DNA of 29,758 nucleotides from a virus. The notes under the pieces were generated by a model. The model did not search any database. It had not been told where the DNA came from and worked only from the letters and a program-made list of their open reading frames with translations. Made by a program: the position numbers and the translations under genes. The DNA is taken from the IMG/VR virus record IMGVR_UViG_3300048131_000128, positions 1 to 29,758 of that record. The stretch is one strand, 5' to 3'. Below are positions 1 to 8,304 of the stretch, in pieces. Each line of letters opens with the position of its first letter. Position 1 is the first letter of the stretch.

Positions 1-605
1 GATAAATTTATATTTCCAAAATCTTTTCCGTTGTATTCAATATTTTTAAAAACAAACTTATCATCTTCTTTTCTGAGAACTGTATTTTTAGGAATTGATA
101 TTTTTATATATGGTTCAGTTGAAGATACACTTAAATTATTCTTAACTAAGGTTTCTGAACCGTTTGAGGCGGGTATGGACCCGCATAAAGCTTTTAATTC
201 AGCTTCTACTATATTATCTAAGGTTAATTCATTTTCGTCATTAGATTCAACCGTAACAGCTTTTAAAGTACTTGTGCCATTTGTTTTAATATCAATTAAA
301 ATAGGTGAAACAGAGTTTTGGTCTTGATCGTATTCATATATCCCATCAATAGTATCAGATGTTACCATCCAATATATTTTATTTTTTAATGAATATTCTA
401 CGCTGCCAAGTGTTAAGGGATTTGTTAAACCTAAATTTGATATTTGTTTATTGCCTAATAAATTTTCTACAGCACCAACATCTGAGCCTTCAGAAGAGGA
501 TATATGTATATTTAAAGCATCTCGATATGAACCATTTTCGACTAATCTTTCATCTCGGTCTTTATCCATCCTTCCGGATACAAAGGTATGCTTTAGTTCT
601 GCCAT
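1..605 (-). CDS. Tail stabilisation/muzzle-like structural protein, 3' part outside window
   Basis: The reading frame starts at the ATG at 603-605 and stays open to the window edge, giving about 201 residues of a longer protein. It begins MAELKHTFVSGRMDKD, followed by DERLVENGSYRDALNI and then SEGSDVGAVENLLGN. I recognise this opening (F..G.M.KD.DERL..NG.YRDALNI) from large structural proteins next to the connector genes in crAss-like and marine podovirus-like phages, usually annotated as stabilisation or tail proteins. Its place, 3 bases after the connector gene at 609-1496, agrees. The role in sealing or extending the neck below the portal is inferred. Plus-strand frames in this stretch are shadows. 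The start is well placed because the conserved opening begins right at this ATG. Confidence 0.75.
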   Translation of the reverse strand, partial: MAELKHTFVSGRMDKDRDERLVENGSYRDALNIHISSSEGSDVGAVENLLGNKQISNLGLTNPLTLGSVEYSLKNKIYWMVTSDTIDGIYEYDQDQNSVSPILIDIKTNGTSTLKAVTVESNDENELTLDNIVEAELKALCGSIPASNGSETLVKNNLSVSSTEPYIKISIPKNTVLRKEDDKFVFKNIEYNGKDFGNINL

Positions 606-608
606 GAA

Positions 609-1496
609 TTAGTGTTTAATTTGTTTAGACTTGCCTCTAAGTGTTTGAATAATTTCTTCTGGACTTAATTGTGCTAGTCTAAGCTTTGCATTGCGTATAG
701 CGGCTCTTTTTTCTTTTTTAATTCTATTTATTTGATATTCAGGTATATTAGATTTAGCACAAGCTAGTCCATGCATAATGCATTTGTATAAAGCTTCTTC
801 AGCAAACTTGTGTACCTTCATATCGCTATCAGCATGGAGTCCATCTGATATATACTTTATTACAATAAATTTATCTTTTAAATTACTTGTAAAGCTTATT
901 ATACCAGTTAATTCATTTATCGTATAAAAACCATTTTTTGTAGCGTGCTGAGGGTCTAAACCAAATCTTTTACCATAATCAACATTATAACCATAACCTT
1001 CTTCAAGATAATCTATATTTGAATCTTGTTGAGCATCTGGCTCTGTGCCTTCTTTAAATCTACGACGTGATTCAGATTCACTGGCATATAATGGAAAGCC
1101 ATCGCTATCATTTAAATAATTATAATTGCTATCTTGTAAAATTGCAAAAGGTTCACTGGTTAATTTAGCTGGCTTAATTATTTGATGTAATCCAGCATCA
1201 TCAAGAAAATTCACTTCAGCCATTTTAACATAGTCATGAGGTAATGGCATAGATAAAGATGGAGGTAATTCAATTTCTTGTGTTTTTATATTACCCAAAG
1301 TATCATAATTAAGTTCAGCAATTCCTCGCTGAGCATGATAAAGTACTTCAGCACGCTTAGCTTTTTTAATTATTTTATCATCACCTATTTGTGAAACAAT
1401 AAAGTTATTTATTATATCGCCAATTGATATAAATTGATAAATGCCTTTATCACTAGATGTGTAATGTACTGAGGGTATTACTTTAGCTAATGCCAT
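609..1496 (-). CDS. Head-tail connector / ring protein (295 aa)
   Basis: This is a complete 295-residue soluble protein. It has no signal peptide or membrane segment. Residues 45-95 carry a helical stretch with HAQRGIAELNYD followed by ELPPSLSMPLPHDYVKMAEV. I associate this pattern with connector proteins that dock under the portal in marine and crAss-like phages, comparable in role to P22 gp4 or the crAss ring proteins. Residues 145-170 are acidic and polar, and residues 195-220 read like a beta segment (FYTINELTGIISFTSN). The C-terminus is basic and helical, with IKKEKRAAIRNAKLRLAQLSPEE at about 256-278. It sits 3 bases from each neighbour inside the neck module. The assignment rests on recognised family pattern and gene order, not on a computed match. 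Confidence 0.65.
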   Translation of the reverse strand: MALAKVIPSVHYTSSDKGIYQFISIGDIINNFIVSQIGDDKIIKKAKRAEVLYHAQRGIAELNYDTLGNIKTQEIELPPSLSMPLPHDYVKMAEVNFLDDAGLHQIIKPAKLTSEPFAILQDSNYNYLNDSDGFPLYASESESRRRFKEGTEPDAQQDSNIDYLEEGYGYNVDYGKRFGLDPQHATKNGFYTINELTGIISFTSNLKDKFIVIKYISDGLHADSDMKVHKFAEEALYKCIMHGLACAKSNIPEYQINRIKKEKRAAIRNAKLRLAQLSPEEIIQTLRGKSKQIKH

Positions 1497-1499
1497 TTA

Positions 1500-2189
1500 T
1501 TATGATTTTTCTTGTGTTATTTTTTTATTCTCTTTGCCGTCGGCAACTTGAATTATATCAGTTTGCTTAATTGATAACCCAGCATAAGTCAATATTTTAT
1601 TTACAAGTATCGTTTCTTCAGATGGATGCAATTCATAATTTTGATGATCAGCCGCTGAAGAATTATATAATGCTACTCCATCAACTTCAAAATATGTCCA
1701 GTTAACTTTTGCTGGTTTTTTAATATAAGAACATACCACTGTTGAAACTATATCTGTAGGATATATTAGTATTGAGTCGCTTTCTCTAATATATACAGGA
1801 TATGTTGTTGTTGGTTTTGCAAGAGGAGATTTATTTATATAAATGTACTCATTAGTTGAAATAGGTTCAACTTCATTATTATTATATTGCACGGTACCTA
1901 ATCTATATAAATTACTTGGCAAAGTATATTTGCCTGAAGATATACTTAAATTGTAATTTTCAATTTTAAATAAATTAATTTTTTCTTTTATATTTTTTAC
2001 AATATTAGCGTACTCATTATTTATTTCACCAGCTCTATTAAATTGATTTAAATCATAAAAATATTGTTCAAATATTTCTAATTGAGCTTGATTAGCCATA
2101 AGATTAAATTCTTGTGGCGTCATATAACCTCTATTCTCTTTATTCAGAATAGCTAATACTCTTTGGTATACTGTATCTACGCTAATCAT
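1500..2189 (-). CDS. Neck ring / tail tubular-like protein (229 aa)
   Basis: This 229-residue protein opens with a helical segment, VYQRVLAILNKENRGYMTP followed by EFNLMANQAQLEIFEQYFYD. That pattern is one I know from a protein lying between capsid and adaptor genes in crAss-like and Cellulophaga-type phages. After the helical first 75 residues, the middle (about 85-165) is rich in beta-like stretches and ends near VVCSYIKKPAKVNWTYFE, and a helix follows at about 190-210. Tail tubular or ring proteins of podoviruses have a comparable helix-beta-helix plan. It lies 3 bases upstream of the 295-residue connector and 55 bases after the 276-residue gene, with a hairpin between them. The exact ring position is inferred. 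Confidence 0.65.
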   Translation of the reverse strand: MISVDTVYQRVLAILNKENRGYMTPQEFNLMANQAQLEIFEQYFYDLNQFNRAGEINNEYANIVKNIKEKINLFKIENYNLSISSGKYTLPSNLYRLGTVQYNNNEVEPISTNEYIYINKSPLAKPTTTYPVYIRESDSILIYPTDIVSTVVCSYIKKPAKVNWTYFEVDGVALYNSSAADHQNYELHPSEETILVNKILTYAGLSIKQTDIIQVADGKENKKITQEKS

Positions 2190-2210
2190 ATGTTTTATAT
2201 TATAATGATA

Positions 2211-2230
2211 AGGGCCACCGAAGCGACCCT
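2211..2230 (-). terminator. Intergenic hairpin with C(UUCG)G tetraloop
   Basis: On the minus strand the two arms AGGGUCGC and GUGGCCCU can pair over all 8 positions (two G-U pairs and one U-G) around a UUCG loop closed by C and G, the classic extra-stable tetraloop. It begins 15 bases after the stop of the 276-residue gene and ends before the start of the 229-residue gene. The sequence after it (UAUCAUUAUAAUAU) is A/U-rich but not a clean U-run, so it may be a leaky terminator or an mRNA-stabilising or processing hairpin. Confidence 0.6.
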
Positions 2231-2244
2231 ATCACTATGGTGGT

Positions 2245-3075
2245 TTATTTTAATTTTTTTTCTATTGATTTATAAACCTCAACACCTTCGTCTGTTTTTA
2301 AATACGATGCAAATGCACTGTATGGATTTTCTTCAAAAGGTACTGACATTAATTTTTTATTATTAGTTGCCCAATGAAATGATTTTTGATCACCAGATAA
2401 ATTAATAATACCGCCTTCAACCGCTTTAATTGCAAAGTTTCTTAACTGTACATTATCATCTTCTACTAATGAAACAAAAGTAGCAGGGCTTCTTTTTGCA
2501 AATAACAATAAATCTCTTCTAATTTCTGAAGAAGTCATTTTTGATACTCCTGAACCTTGTTCAACTCTTAAAACAGCTTCTGCGTGGTCTATATCTAAAT
2601 CACGTGCTAAATTAAGTGCTGTAATTTCAAGTTCAAGATCTTGCAAATCATCTTTAGCTTCGGCAACTGCATCAGCCTCATAATAAGTTAAATTTTTTTG
2701 AGGATGATATACTGATAATAATTTTTGTAAAGCTTGGTCAGCTTTTGGTACAAATAATGAACCATTTTTAAAAACAATATGCTTTAAGGTTGAAAAACCA
2801 TTTTGTTCATCTTTGAACGGTGAGTTTTGATTAGAAGCATATCTTAATTCTCTACTCATACTTTTTTCTTCATCCCACCACATTAAAGGGTTTCTGCTAT
2901 GATGTCTTGACGCAAGGGTAAAAGTAATAGGTGCTTTATTACCTATTAAAATATAAGTTCTATCTTTAATTTCCCATTCATTTTTCTTTTGAATAGGTTT
3001 TGTTGGTTGTGGTGTTTCAATCACCTGTGCCACGGGAGCTTCTGGAGCTTCCATAGCTTCTTTTTTCTTAGCCAT
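2245..3075 (-). CDS. Virion-associated protein downstream of capsid gene (276 aa)
   Basis: I cannot name a function. The first 30 residues are rich in Lys, Ala, Pro and Glu and look disordered. Residues 35-110 form a compact domain (RTYILIGNKAPITFTLASR, then NPLMWWDEE) with a likely beta-strand start and many aromatic residues. Residues 130-190 are helical and charged (EADAVAEAKDDLQDLELEI). The C-terminal third includes FHWATNNKKLMSVPFEENPY and ends in a basic helix. The family is one I recognise from marine phage contigs at this same place, just after the major capsid gene. That position suggests a minor capsid, head-completion or auxiliary head role. Hairpins lie on both sides of the gene, so its expression may be set separately from the capsid gene. 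Confidence 0.6.
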   Translation of the reverse strand: MAKKKEAMEAPEAPVAQVIETPQPTKPIQKKNEWEIKDRTYILIGNKAPITFTLASRHHSRNPLMWWDEEKSMSRELRYASNQNSPFKDEQNGFSTLKHIVFKNGSLFVPKADQALQKLLSVYHPQKNLTYYEADAVAEAKDDLQDLELEITALNLARDLDIDHAEAVLRVEQGSGVSKMTSSEIRRDLLLFAKRSPATFVSLVEDDNVQLRNFAIKAVEGGIINLSGDQKSFHWATNNKKLMSVPFEENPYSAFASYLKTDEGVEVYKSIEKKLK

Positions 3076-3111
3076 AATATAATATAATAAAATTGATAAA
3101 AAGTAAAGATA

Positions 3112-3132
3112 GAGGCGCCTTAAAGACGCCCC
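3112..3132 (-). terminator. Hairpin after the major capsid gene
   Basis: On the minus strand GGGGCGUCU and AGGCGCCUC pair over 9 positions (one G-U and one U-G) around a 3-base UUA loop, starting 17 bases after the capsid stop codon. It is followed by UAUCUUUACUUUUUAUC, a U-rich but interrupted tract. The stem is strikingly GC-rich for this genome. A partial intrinsic terminator after the capsid gene would give more capsid mRNA than downstream neck mRNA; this role is inferred. Confidence 0.65.
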
Positions 3133-3148
3133 ATCCTTACATTAGTAA

Positions 3149-4588
3149 TTATGATTGAGCAACAGACTTGAATAAAGTAAAGTTGTTAGCTCCCTGAACA
3201 CATAAACATCTTTCAGACAAGAAGTGTACATTCATTTCATCAACATCAGAAGTGTAAACTCCACCTACAGATCCAGTGATCCAAGATTTCATTTTTCTAT
3301 CATCAGCTTCAGAAGCTCTGTAACGAACGTGTAGGAAAGGACGCTTGATGTTCTTACCTAGTTGCTGATCGTATACAGTTGAAGTACCAGCAGGTACCAT
3401 TACACCATCAATATCTTCAGTAAGTCCACGTGTAGCAGCATCATTTAAATATTTCCAGTCAGTTTTGTAGAAGTCATAAGAACCTCTGCGGAAACCGCTG
3501 AATCCTAGGTTAAGTGCCATATCCTCGCTATTGTTGAATACTCCGTAAGAAGTTCCACCATTATAGTGAGCATTTACAGCTCCTAGCATATCATCAAAAG
3601 CAAGCGCAGTAGCTCTGTTTAAGAAAAGCATGTTTTCTTCAATAGCTCCTTGCTTGTCAAGATTTTTAAGTATTTCATCAAAGTCTTGAAGAGCAGTTCT
3701 ATCAGCTCCAGAATTAGCTAAAGTAGCTTCTCCAGAGTTAAAGTTTTGATAAATATTTCCTCTGCTTTCAATAGCAGCGAAAAGACCTTCAGTACCTTTA
3801 TATCCTTGGTCATTAGCTTCAGAACCGTTACCAGCAGTAGCGGCTAATTCACCTTCAACCATTGACATTTCAAGATAATCTTCAAAACGTAAACGAGTTT
3901 CGTGCTCAGACTTTAAATACCATAAGTATCCAGATGCTCCATTTTCAGTAGTTACTTCAACCCATCCAATTTGTGCAGTATCAGAACCAGAGATAGAATA
4001 TTTATCTTTGATAATGATAGGTGAGTTGCTAAACTGTTGGAAACCAGCATCAATAGATCCTGTCATACCAGCTGAACCTTTAGCAAATTCAGAACCGTAA
4101 ACAAATACTTTTACAGCAACAGCAGAACCAGTTGATAAACCAGCAGCATCTAATGTTTGCTCAGCATAAGGAGCAACTGTAAATGTGTTTGTAGTTACAG
4201 AAAGTACTACAGCTTTTACTGTTACAAGTCCTTCAGCAACCGCAACAGTTTGTCCAGCGCGTACAGCGTGTCCATTTTCTGTGATTACGTTAGTTCCTGT
4301 ATTAGCAGCAGCAGCATCATAAGCGATGTGCAGTCTTCCTTGCTCTGACCAAATAATTTGATCTGATGCAGAAGGAATCTCAGCTCCAACCATACGTAAG
4401 AAAGAAGATACTGAACGATTTCCGTAACGCTCAACTTCTTTTTCATATACGTCTGGTAAGAATTGTTGTGCAAATGTTCCACCACCAGTGGCAGAATCAA
4501 AAGTCAGGTAATTTCCTGAAAAAAGTGTTTTAGTAGGTGAAGGCGTTAATCCTGCTGGAAACGATCCACCTGTTTCAAATAATCCCAT
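3149..4588 (-). CDS. Major capsid protein (479 aa)
   Basis: This is the probable major capsid protein, which forms the shell of the head. It lies directly after the scaffold gene and before the neck genes, the standard order. Residues 38-85 hold the stretch FAQQFLPDVYEKEVERYGNR and IIWSEQGRLH, which I know from capsid proteins of marine phages. Residues 90-165 are rich in Ala, Val, Thr and Gly (AGQTVAVAEGLVTVKAVVLS) and look like an inserted beta domain. Residues 225-345 are helical (HETRLRFEDYLEMSMVEGEL), as expected for the spine and P-domain region of an HK97-type fold. The base composition is visibly less AT-rich than in neighbouring genes, in keeping with high expression. No Shine-Dalgarno precedes the ATG; the leader is A/T-rich. 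No cleaved delta domain is obvious. Confidence 0.85.
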   Translation of the reverse strand: MGLFETGGSFPAGLTPSPTKTLFSGNYLTFDSATGGGTFAQQFLPDVYEKEVERYGNRSVSSFLRMVGAEIPSASDQIIWSEQGRLHIAYDAAAANTGTNVITENGHAVRAGQTVAVAEGLVTVKAVVLSVTTNTFTVAPYAEQTLDAAGLSTGSAVAVKVFVYGSEFAKGSAGMTGSIDAGFQQFSNSPIIIKDKYSISGSDTAQIGWVEVTTENGASGYLWYLKSEHETRLRFEDYLEMSMVEGELAATAGNGSEANDQGYKGTEGLFAAIESRGNIYQNFNSGEATLANSGADRTALQDFDEILKNLDKQGAIEENMLFLNRATALAFDDMLGAVNAHYNGGTSYGVFNNSEDMALNLGFSGFRRGSYDFYKTDWKYLNDAATRGLTEDIDGVMVPAGTSTVYDQQLGKNIKRPFLHVRYRASEADDRKMKSWITGSVGGVYTSDVDEMNVHFLSERCLCVQGANNFTLFKSVAQS

Positions 4589-4604
4589 TTTTAATTATTA
4601 TTTA

Positions 4605-5846
4605 TTATTGTTTAATTTTAACTCTTAATCTAGAGCTATCATCTCCACTAATTGCACGTATTTTAAATCCAGAATCAGTTGTAACCGCTTCGTGACCTTG
4701 ACGAGGTGCCATATCTACATTTTTAGATTTTGCCATAGACTCTTTAATAGCGTCTGCCTTGCCTTGTTCGTAAAAGTGATTTGCAATACTGTCTGCATTC
4801 ATAGCAGTAAATAATGCTTTATGATAACCAGCTGCATCAGATAATTCATTGTTATTGTCAACAAACCTGCTGACTAATGTATTTATATCTGATTGAGATG
4901 ATTTAACATTATCAATGTCTTTTACATTAAACCTGTATTTATTACTTCCAACTTTATATTCAAAACCTTTGAATTCATCAGAAAATAATTTATTAGTTTG
5001 TTGTTCAAAAACATTTCTTTGCTGTTCACGCAATTTTTGTGTTGATTCCTGCTCAACTTTATAATCGTTGTAAAACTGAACCGCTTCTTTTTGGTCTGGA
5101 GTTAACTTTGAACTTAACTTAAGATCATCGTAATATTGATTCTTCAGATTAGAAAGATTTGATTTAGCTTCAGCAATTGATTCTTTAAATAGTAATTTTT
5201 TTCTTTTTACATCTCGCTCTTCATCAACTTCTTCATCATATGAAAAATTATCATCAATTAAAAAATCAATTTCATCTGTTGATAAATGCGGTTTTGTTTG
5301 TTGATAGTACTCACGCAGTAATTGCATGTCATCCATACTATCATAATCTTTATTAAGACTTACGTAGTCTTCAAGTGTTCCGCCGGTGTCTTCCATAAAT
5401 TTGACTAACTTGTCAATATTTTCTGGTAACTCGTTGGTTTCTTGATTATTATTTACACTTTCCTCTTGTTCTTTAAGCTTATTAGGAATATCTTTTATTT
5501 TATCCGCTAATGTGAGCTCTTTTTCCTCTACTACCTCTTCCTGTACAAGCTCTAGCGTTTGCTCTTCTGCTTCACCTTCATTGTTATCGGGCCGTATTTC
5601 TTGGTCCATTTCCGGGCTATCTTCGGTTCGTTCGCCCACATCCACGCTTGTTGTTTCTTGCTCTTGAACGGCATTTGTTTCTTCTGTTTGAGGTTGTTGT
5701 CTTAAATCTATTTTTATGGTACCATCATCATCAACGGTAACATTTTTTGACGTTTCTTCTGTTTGAACTTCTTCTTGTGGTTGTTCTTCAGTTTTTTGTT
5801 CAACTGTTTCTTGTACAGTCTCTTCTTGGTTTGTTTCTTCTGACAT
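4605..5846 (-). CDS. Scaffolding protein (413 aa)
   Basis: This is a very acidic, Glu/Gln/Asp-rich protein placed between portal and capsid genes, as expected of an internal scaffold that shapes the procapsid and then leaves. Residues 1-140 are low-complexity acidic sequence, probably disordered. Residues 145-205 (LPENIDKLVKFMEDTGGTLE, then LLREYYQQTKPHLSTDEIDF) contain a helical motif I know from podovirus-like scaffolds. Residues 210-300 are predicted long charged helix by eye. The C-terminus is basic (SRLRVKIKQ), a feature often used by scaffolds to bind the capsid lattice. No protease catalytic motif is visible, so I do not call it a protease. It starts 33 bases after the portal stop. Confidence 0.75.
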   Translation of the reverse strand: MSEETNQEETVQETVEQKTEEQPQEEVQTEETSKNVTVDDDGTIKIDLRQQPQTEETNAVQEQETTSVDVGERTEDSPEMDQEIRPDNNEGEAEEQTLELVQEEVVEEKELTLADKIKDIPNKLKEQEESVNNNQETNELPENIDKLVKFMEDTGGTLEDYVSLNKDYDSMDDMQLLREYYQQTKPHLSTDEIDFLIDDNFSYDEEVDEERDVKRKKLLFKESIAEAKSNLSNLKNQYYDDLKLSSKLTPDQKEAVQFYNDYKVEQESTQKLREQQRNVFEQQTNKLFSDEFKGFEYKVGSNKYRFNVKDIDNVKSSQSDINTLVSRFVDNNNELSDAAGYHKALFTAMNADSIANHFYEQGKADAIKESMAKSKNVDMAPRQGHEAVTTDSGFKIRAISGDDSSRLRVKIKQ

Positions 5847-5879
5847 GATAAAATATTATAAAATTAATTAAGGGTATTA

Positions 5880-8303
5880 CTATCTTGGCTCAAAAGCCTC
5901 TAAGTTGAATCCGCTACCCATGGTGTCATTACCAGCAGATTCAAATGTTTGTTCGCCTTTTTTATCTTTGCGTTGTTCTATAAGTTGAGATTGTTGTGAA
6001 GCTTGTATACGAGTTCTTTCGTCTTTTCTGTCTTCTTTATATTTTTCTTTATTATTAAAAGCTTCACCCTCTTTATCTTTGAGAGCCATATTAAGATCAA
6101 ACTCATATTTCATAAGCTCTTTCTTAAGTTCTTTTTCTTGTTGCATTTTTTGCATTTCAAGATTATTTTCAATTTGAATTAGCTGAACCTTTTGCCCTGT
6201 TATTGCCTCATTCTTTTGAATTTCCATTTGAGCAGCTACTTGCGTATTTTGTGAATTAGCATCTGCTTGTGCTTGAATATTACGCTGTTGCGACTCTTGA
6301 TCTTGCTGTAGTTTCTTTCTTCTACGCACTTTTAATAATTGATTAGCAAGCTTAATATTTTTAATTTCTCTAATATCAATTGCATCCTCAAGATATATTT
6401 GATCTTTAGCTAATGCTTGTTGAATGTTATTTTCAAGCATTCCTTTTTCTTCTTCATCAGGAGATAATTCTATGTAAATACCAAAATCGTGCAAATGCAT
6501 AGTTTTAATATCCTCTAAAGTTCCTACATTAAATCTTCCAATGCTAGAAATAAAAGAATCTCTTGTTGGTGAAAATTCTAACACATCAGATATACGTAAG
6601 CTAATAGCCTCAGCTGTTTTAGCCGTAAGGTATAAGCTTGATTGTAATATGTGTCTTGTTGCTGTATTTGAATTTGCAGCCGCAAGTTTTTGCACACCAA
6701 CCAAAGCATTTTTATCTGGCATGGAACCATCTCTTGCTTCATTTAATCCTGTCACATCGCGGATCATTTGTAAATAATAATTATAAGTATTTATAAGTGA
6801 ACTTATTTTATTATTACCACCATTAGATGTTAATTCTTGAATTGGCACTTTGCCGGGATTCATATCACCATCTTGTGTAAGTGACCTACCAATAACAGAA
6901 CCTGTTTGAAAAAACATATTTAATGCTTCTTGAGGATTATAATTTGTTCCATTACCTAAATCTATTTCAGCTAAACCGTCTGCATCTAAATAAACTCCAT
7001 CTGGTATCATTCTTGATAATACCTGTTGTAATTTTAAATGTGTTAACTGAATCATATCAGCAAAACCTGTTATACGTCCTACTAATGATTCAATGCGTCC
7101 TTTATATAATCTAGGGGCTACAACGTGATAATTAAGCATTGCTTTTGTGGTATCGCTTTTAGGTCGAACCATATTTTTAGCAATACCCCATTTTAATATT
7201 TTTTTAGTTCCTAAAACAAATGCTCCATCATAAACAACTTCAATTGATCTTGATTCTTTACTAAATCTAGATCTGTCATCTTTAGGTGGATTAAATTGAT
7301 CGTTTTTTGGAATTGCTTTTTCAGCACCGGATGCTGTTTTCTTTATTTTAAATACTTCATTATTATATGTTTTATAATTAAAATATAAAACCTGAATAGT
7401 ATTAGCATCTAAAACACTGTCTTCATTAACAAACTTATTATGAGATGCTGGTGTTTGTACACCTTGCTTAGTTAAATTTTCTAAATCTTCTTCAGTTAAT
7501 TCTGGAAACTGTTGTTTTAATTCGTTAATTGTAACGCTTTTAACTTCACCTATATAATATATATCGTCAAAATAAGGTGAATATGTATATGAATAAACAA
7601 TATCTGCAGGGTCAACATACTTAAGTTTAATACCTTCAGACTTATTAAATTCATTTTTAACACAGCCAATTCCTACAACTGTTAAATCATAGTTTACTCT
7701 TCTTTGAAGTAAATCATAATTATTAGAATTCATTACAGAGTTAATAGCTTGCTCTTGTGCAATTTCAATGGCTTGTTTGTATTCAAGCTGCATATGTAAT
7801 GATAACTCTTCTTTAGACTCTGGCAAATTATTAGGATCGTTGCTATACACGTTAACTCCTAACTGCTGTTGTATTTGATCAGATATTTCTTTAGTCTGCA
7901 TATCATCCATAATGGAATCAACATAGTCTGTTCTTTGTTTTACAGAAGAAGGGTCTTGGCTAAAAGCCTTAACATCATATAGTCTATCTGACATTCCATT
8001 TACTACAATGTCTACAAACTTTGGGATAATAGGTACCGGTTTCCAATCTAAATTAAGATATGATAAATCACCATTAATAGATAATTCATCTTTATATTTT
8101 TTTACAGACTGTTCACCTCTTGCATATAGTCTAAGTCTATGATATTCATCTCTGTTAGAATAAAAACGCGTAGCTCCAGAGTCTCTTTTAAACCATTCGT
8201 GTTCAATAGCACGAGCCACTTTTAATCCATATTCTAAACTAGCCTTTTCAGCATCGCTTGCGATTTGACTCGGAAATGAACTTTTTAATATTGTTTCAGC
8301 CAT
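5880..8303 (-). CDS. Portal protein (807 aa)
   Basis: This is the probable portal, the dodecameric ring at one vertex through which DNA is pumped. It follows the terminase gene by 1 base. At 807 residues it matches the large portals of crAss-like and P22-type phages. Recognisable stretches are FVDIVVNGMSDRLYDVKAFS (about 96-115), a charged helical region at 130-190, RRVNYDLTVVGIGCVKNEF and LKYVDPADIVYS near 200-240, and a stretch around 490-560 (IRDVTGLNEARDGSMPDKNA). Residues about 655-780 are a long Gln/Lys/Glu-rich coiled-coil-like tail, comparable in place to the C-terminal barrel or extension of long portals. The opening MAETILKSSF follows an A/T-rich leader without a Shine-Dalgarno. Confidence 0.85.
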   Translation of the reverse strand: MAETILKSSFPSQIASDAEKASLEYGLKVARAIEHEWFKRDSGATRFYSNRDEYHRLRLYARGEQSVKKYKDELSINGDLSYLNLDWKPVPIIPKFVDIVVNGMSDRLYDVKAFSQDPSSVKQRTDYVDSIMDDMQTKEISDQIQQQLGVNVYSNDPNNLPESKEELSLHMQLEYKQAIEIAQEQAINSVMNSNNYDLLQRRVNYDLTVVGIGCVKNEFNKSEGIKLKYVDPADIVYSYTYSPYFDDIYYIGEVKSVTINELKQQFPELTEEDLENLTKQGVQTPASHNKFVNEDSVLDANTIQVLYFNYKTYNNEVFKIKKTASGAEKAIPKNDQFNPPKDDRSRFSKESRSIEVVYDGAFVLGTKKILKWGIAKNMVRPKSDTTKAMLNYHVVAPRLYKGRIESLVGRITGFADMIQLTHLKLQQVLSRMIPDGVYLDADGLAEIDLGNGTNYNPQEALNMFFQTGSVIGRSLTQDGDMNPGKVPIQELTSNGGNNKISSLINTYNYYLQMIRDVTGLNEARDGSMPDKNALVGVQKLAAANSNTATRHILQSSLYLTAKTAEAISLRISDVLEFSPTRDSFISSIGRFNVGTLEDIKTMHLHDFGIYIELSPDEEEKGMLENNIQQALAKDQIYLEDAIDIREIKNIKLANQLLKVRRRKKLQQDQESQQRNIQAQADANSQNTQVAAQMEIQKNEAITGQKVQLIQIENNLEMQKMQQEKELKKELMKYEFDLNMALKDKEGEAFNNKEKYKEDRKDERTRIQASQQSQLIEQRKDKKGEQTFESAGNDTMGSGFNLEAFEPR

Positions 8304-8304
8304 G

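Noticed and set aside
31-607. Plus-strand frames of 98 and 82 residues at the left end
   Set aside because: They lie over the minus-strand stabilisation protein, whose conserved opening is recognisable; the plus frames show no family pattern.
4285-4500. Minus-strand 71-residue frame inside the capsid gene
   Set aside because: It is an out-of-frame shadow of the major capsid gene with no recognisable features.
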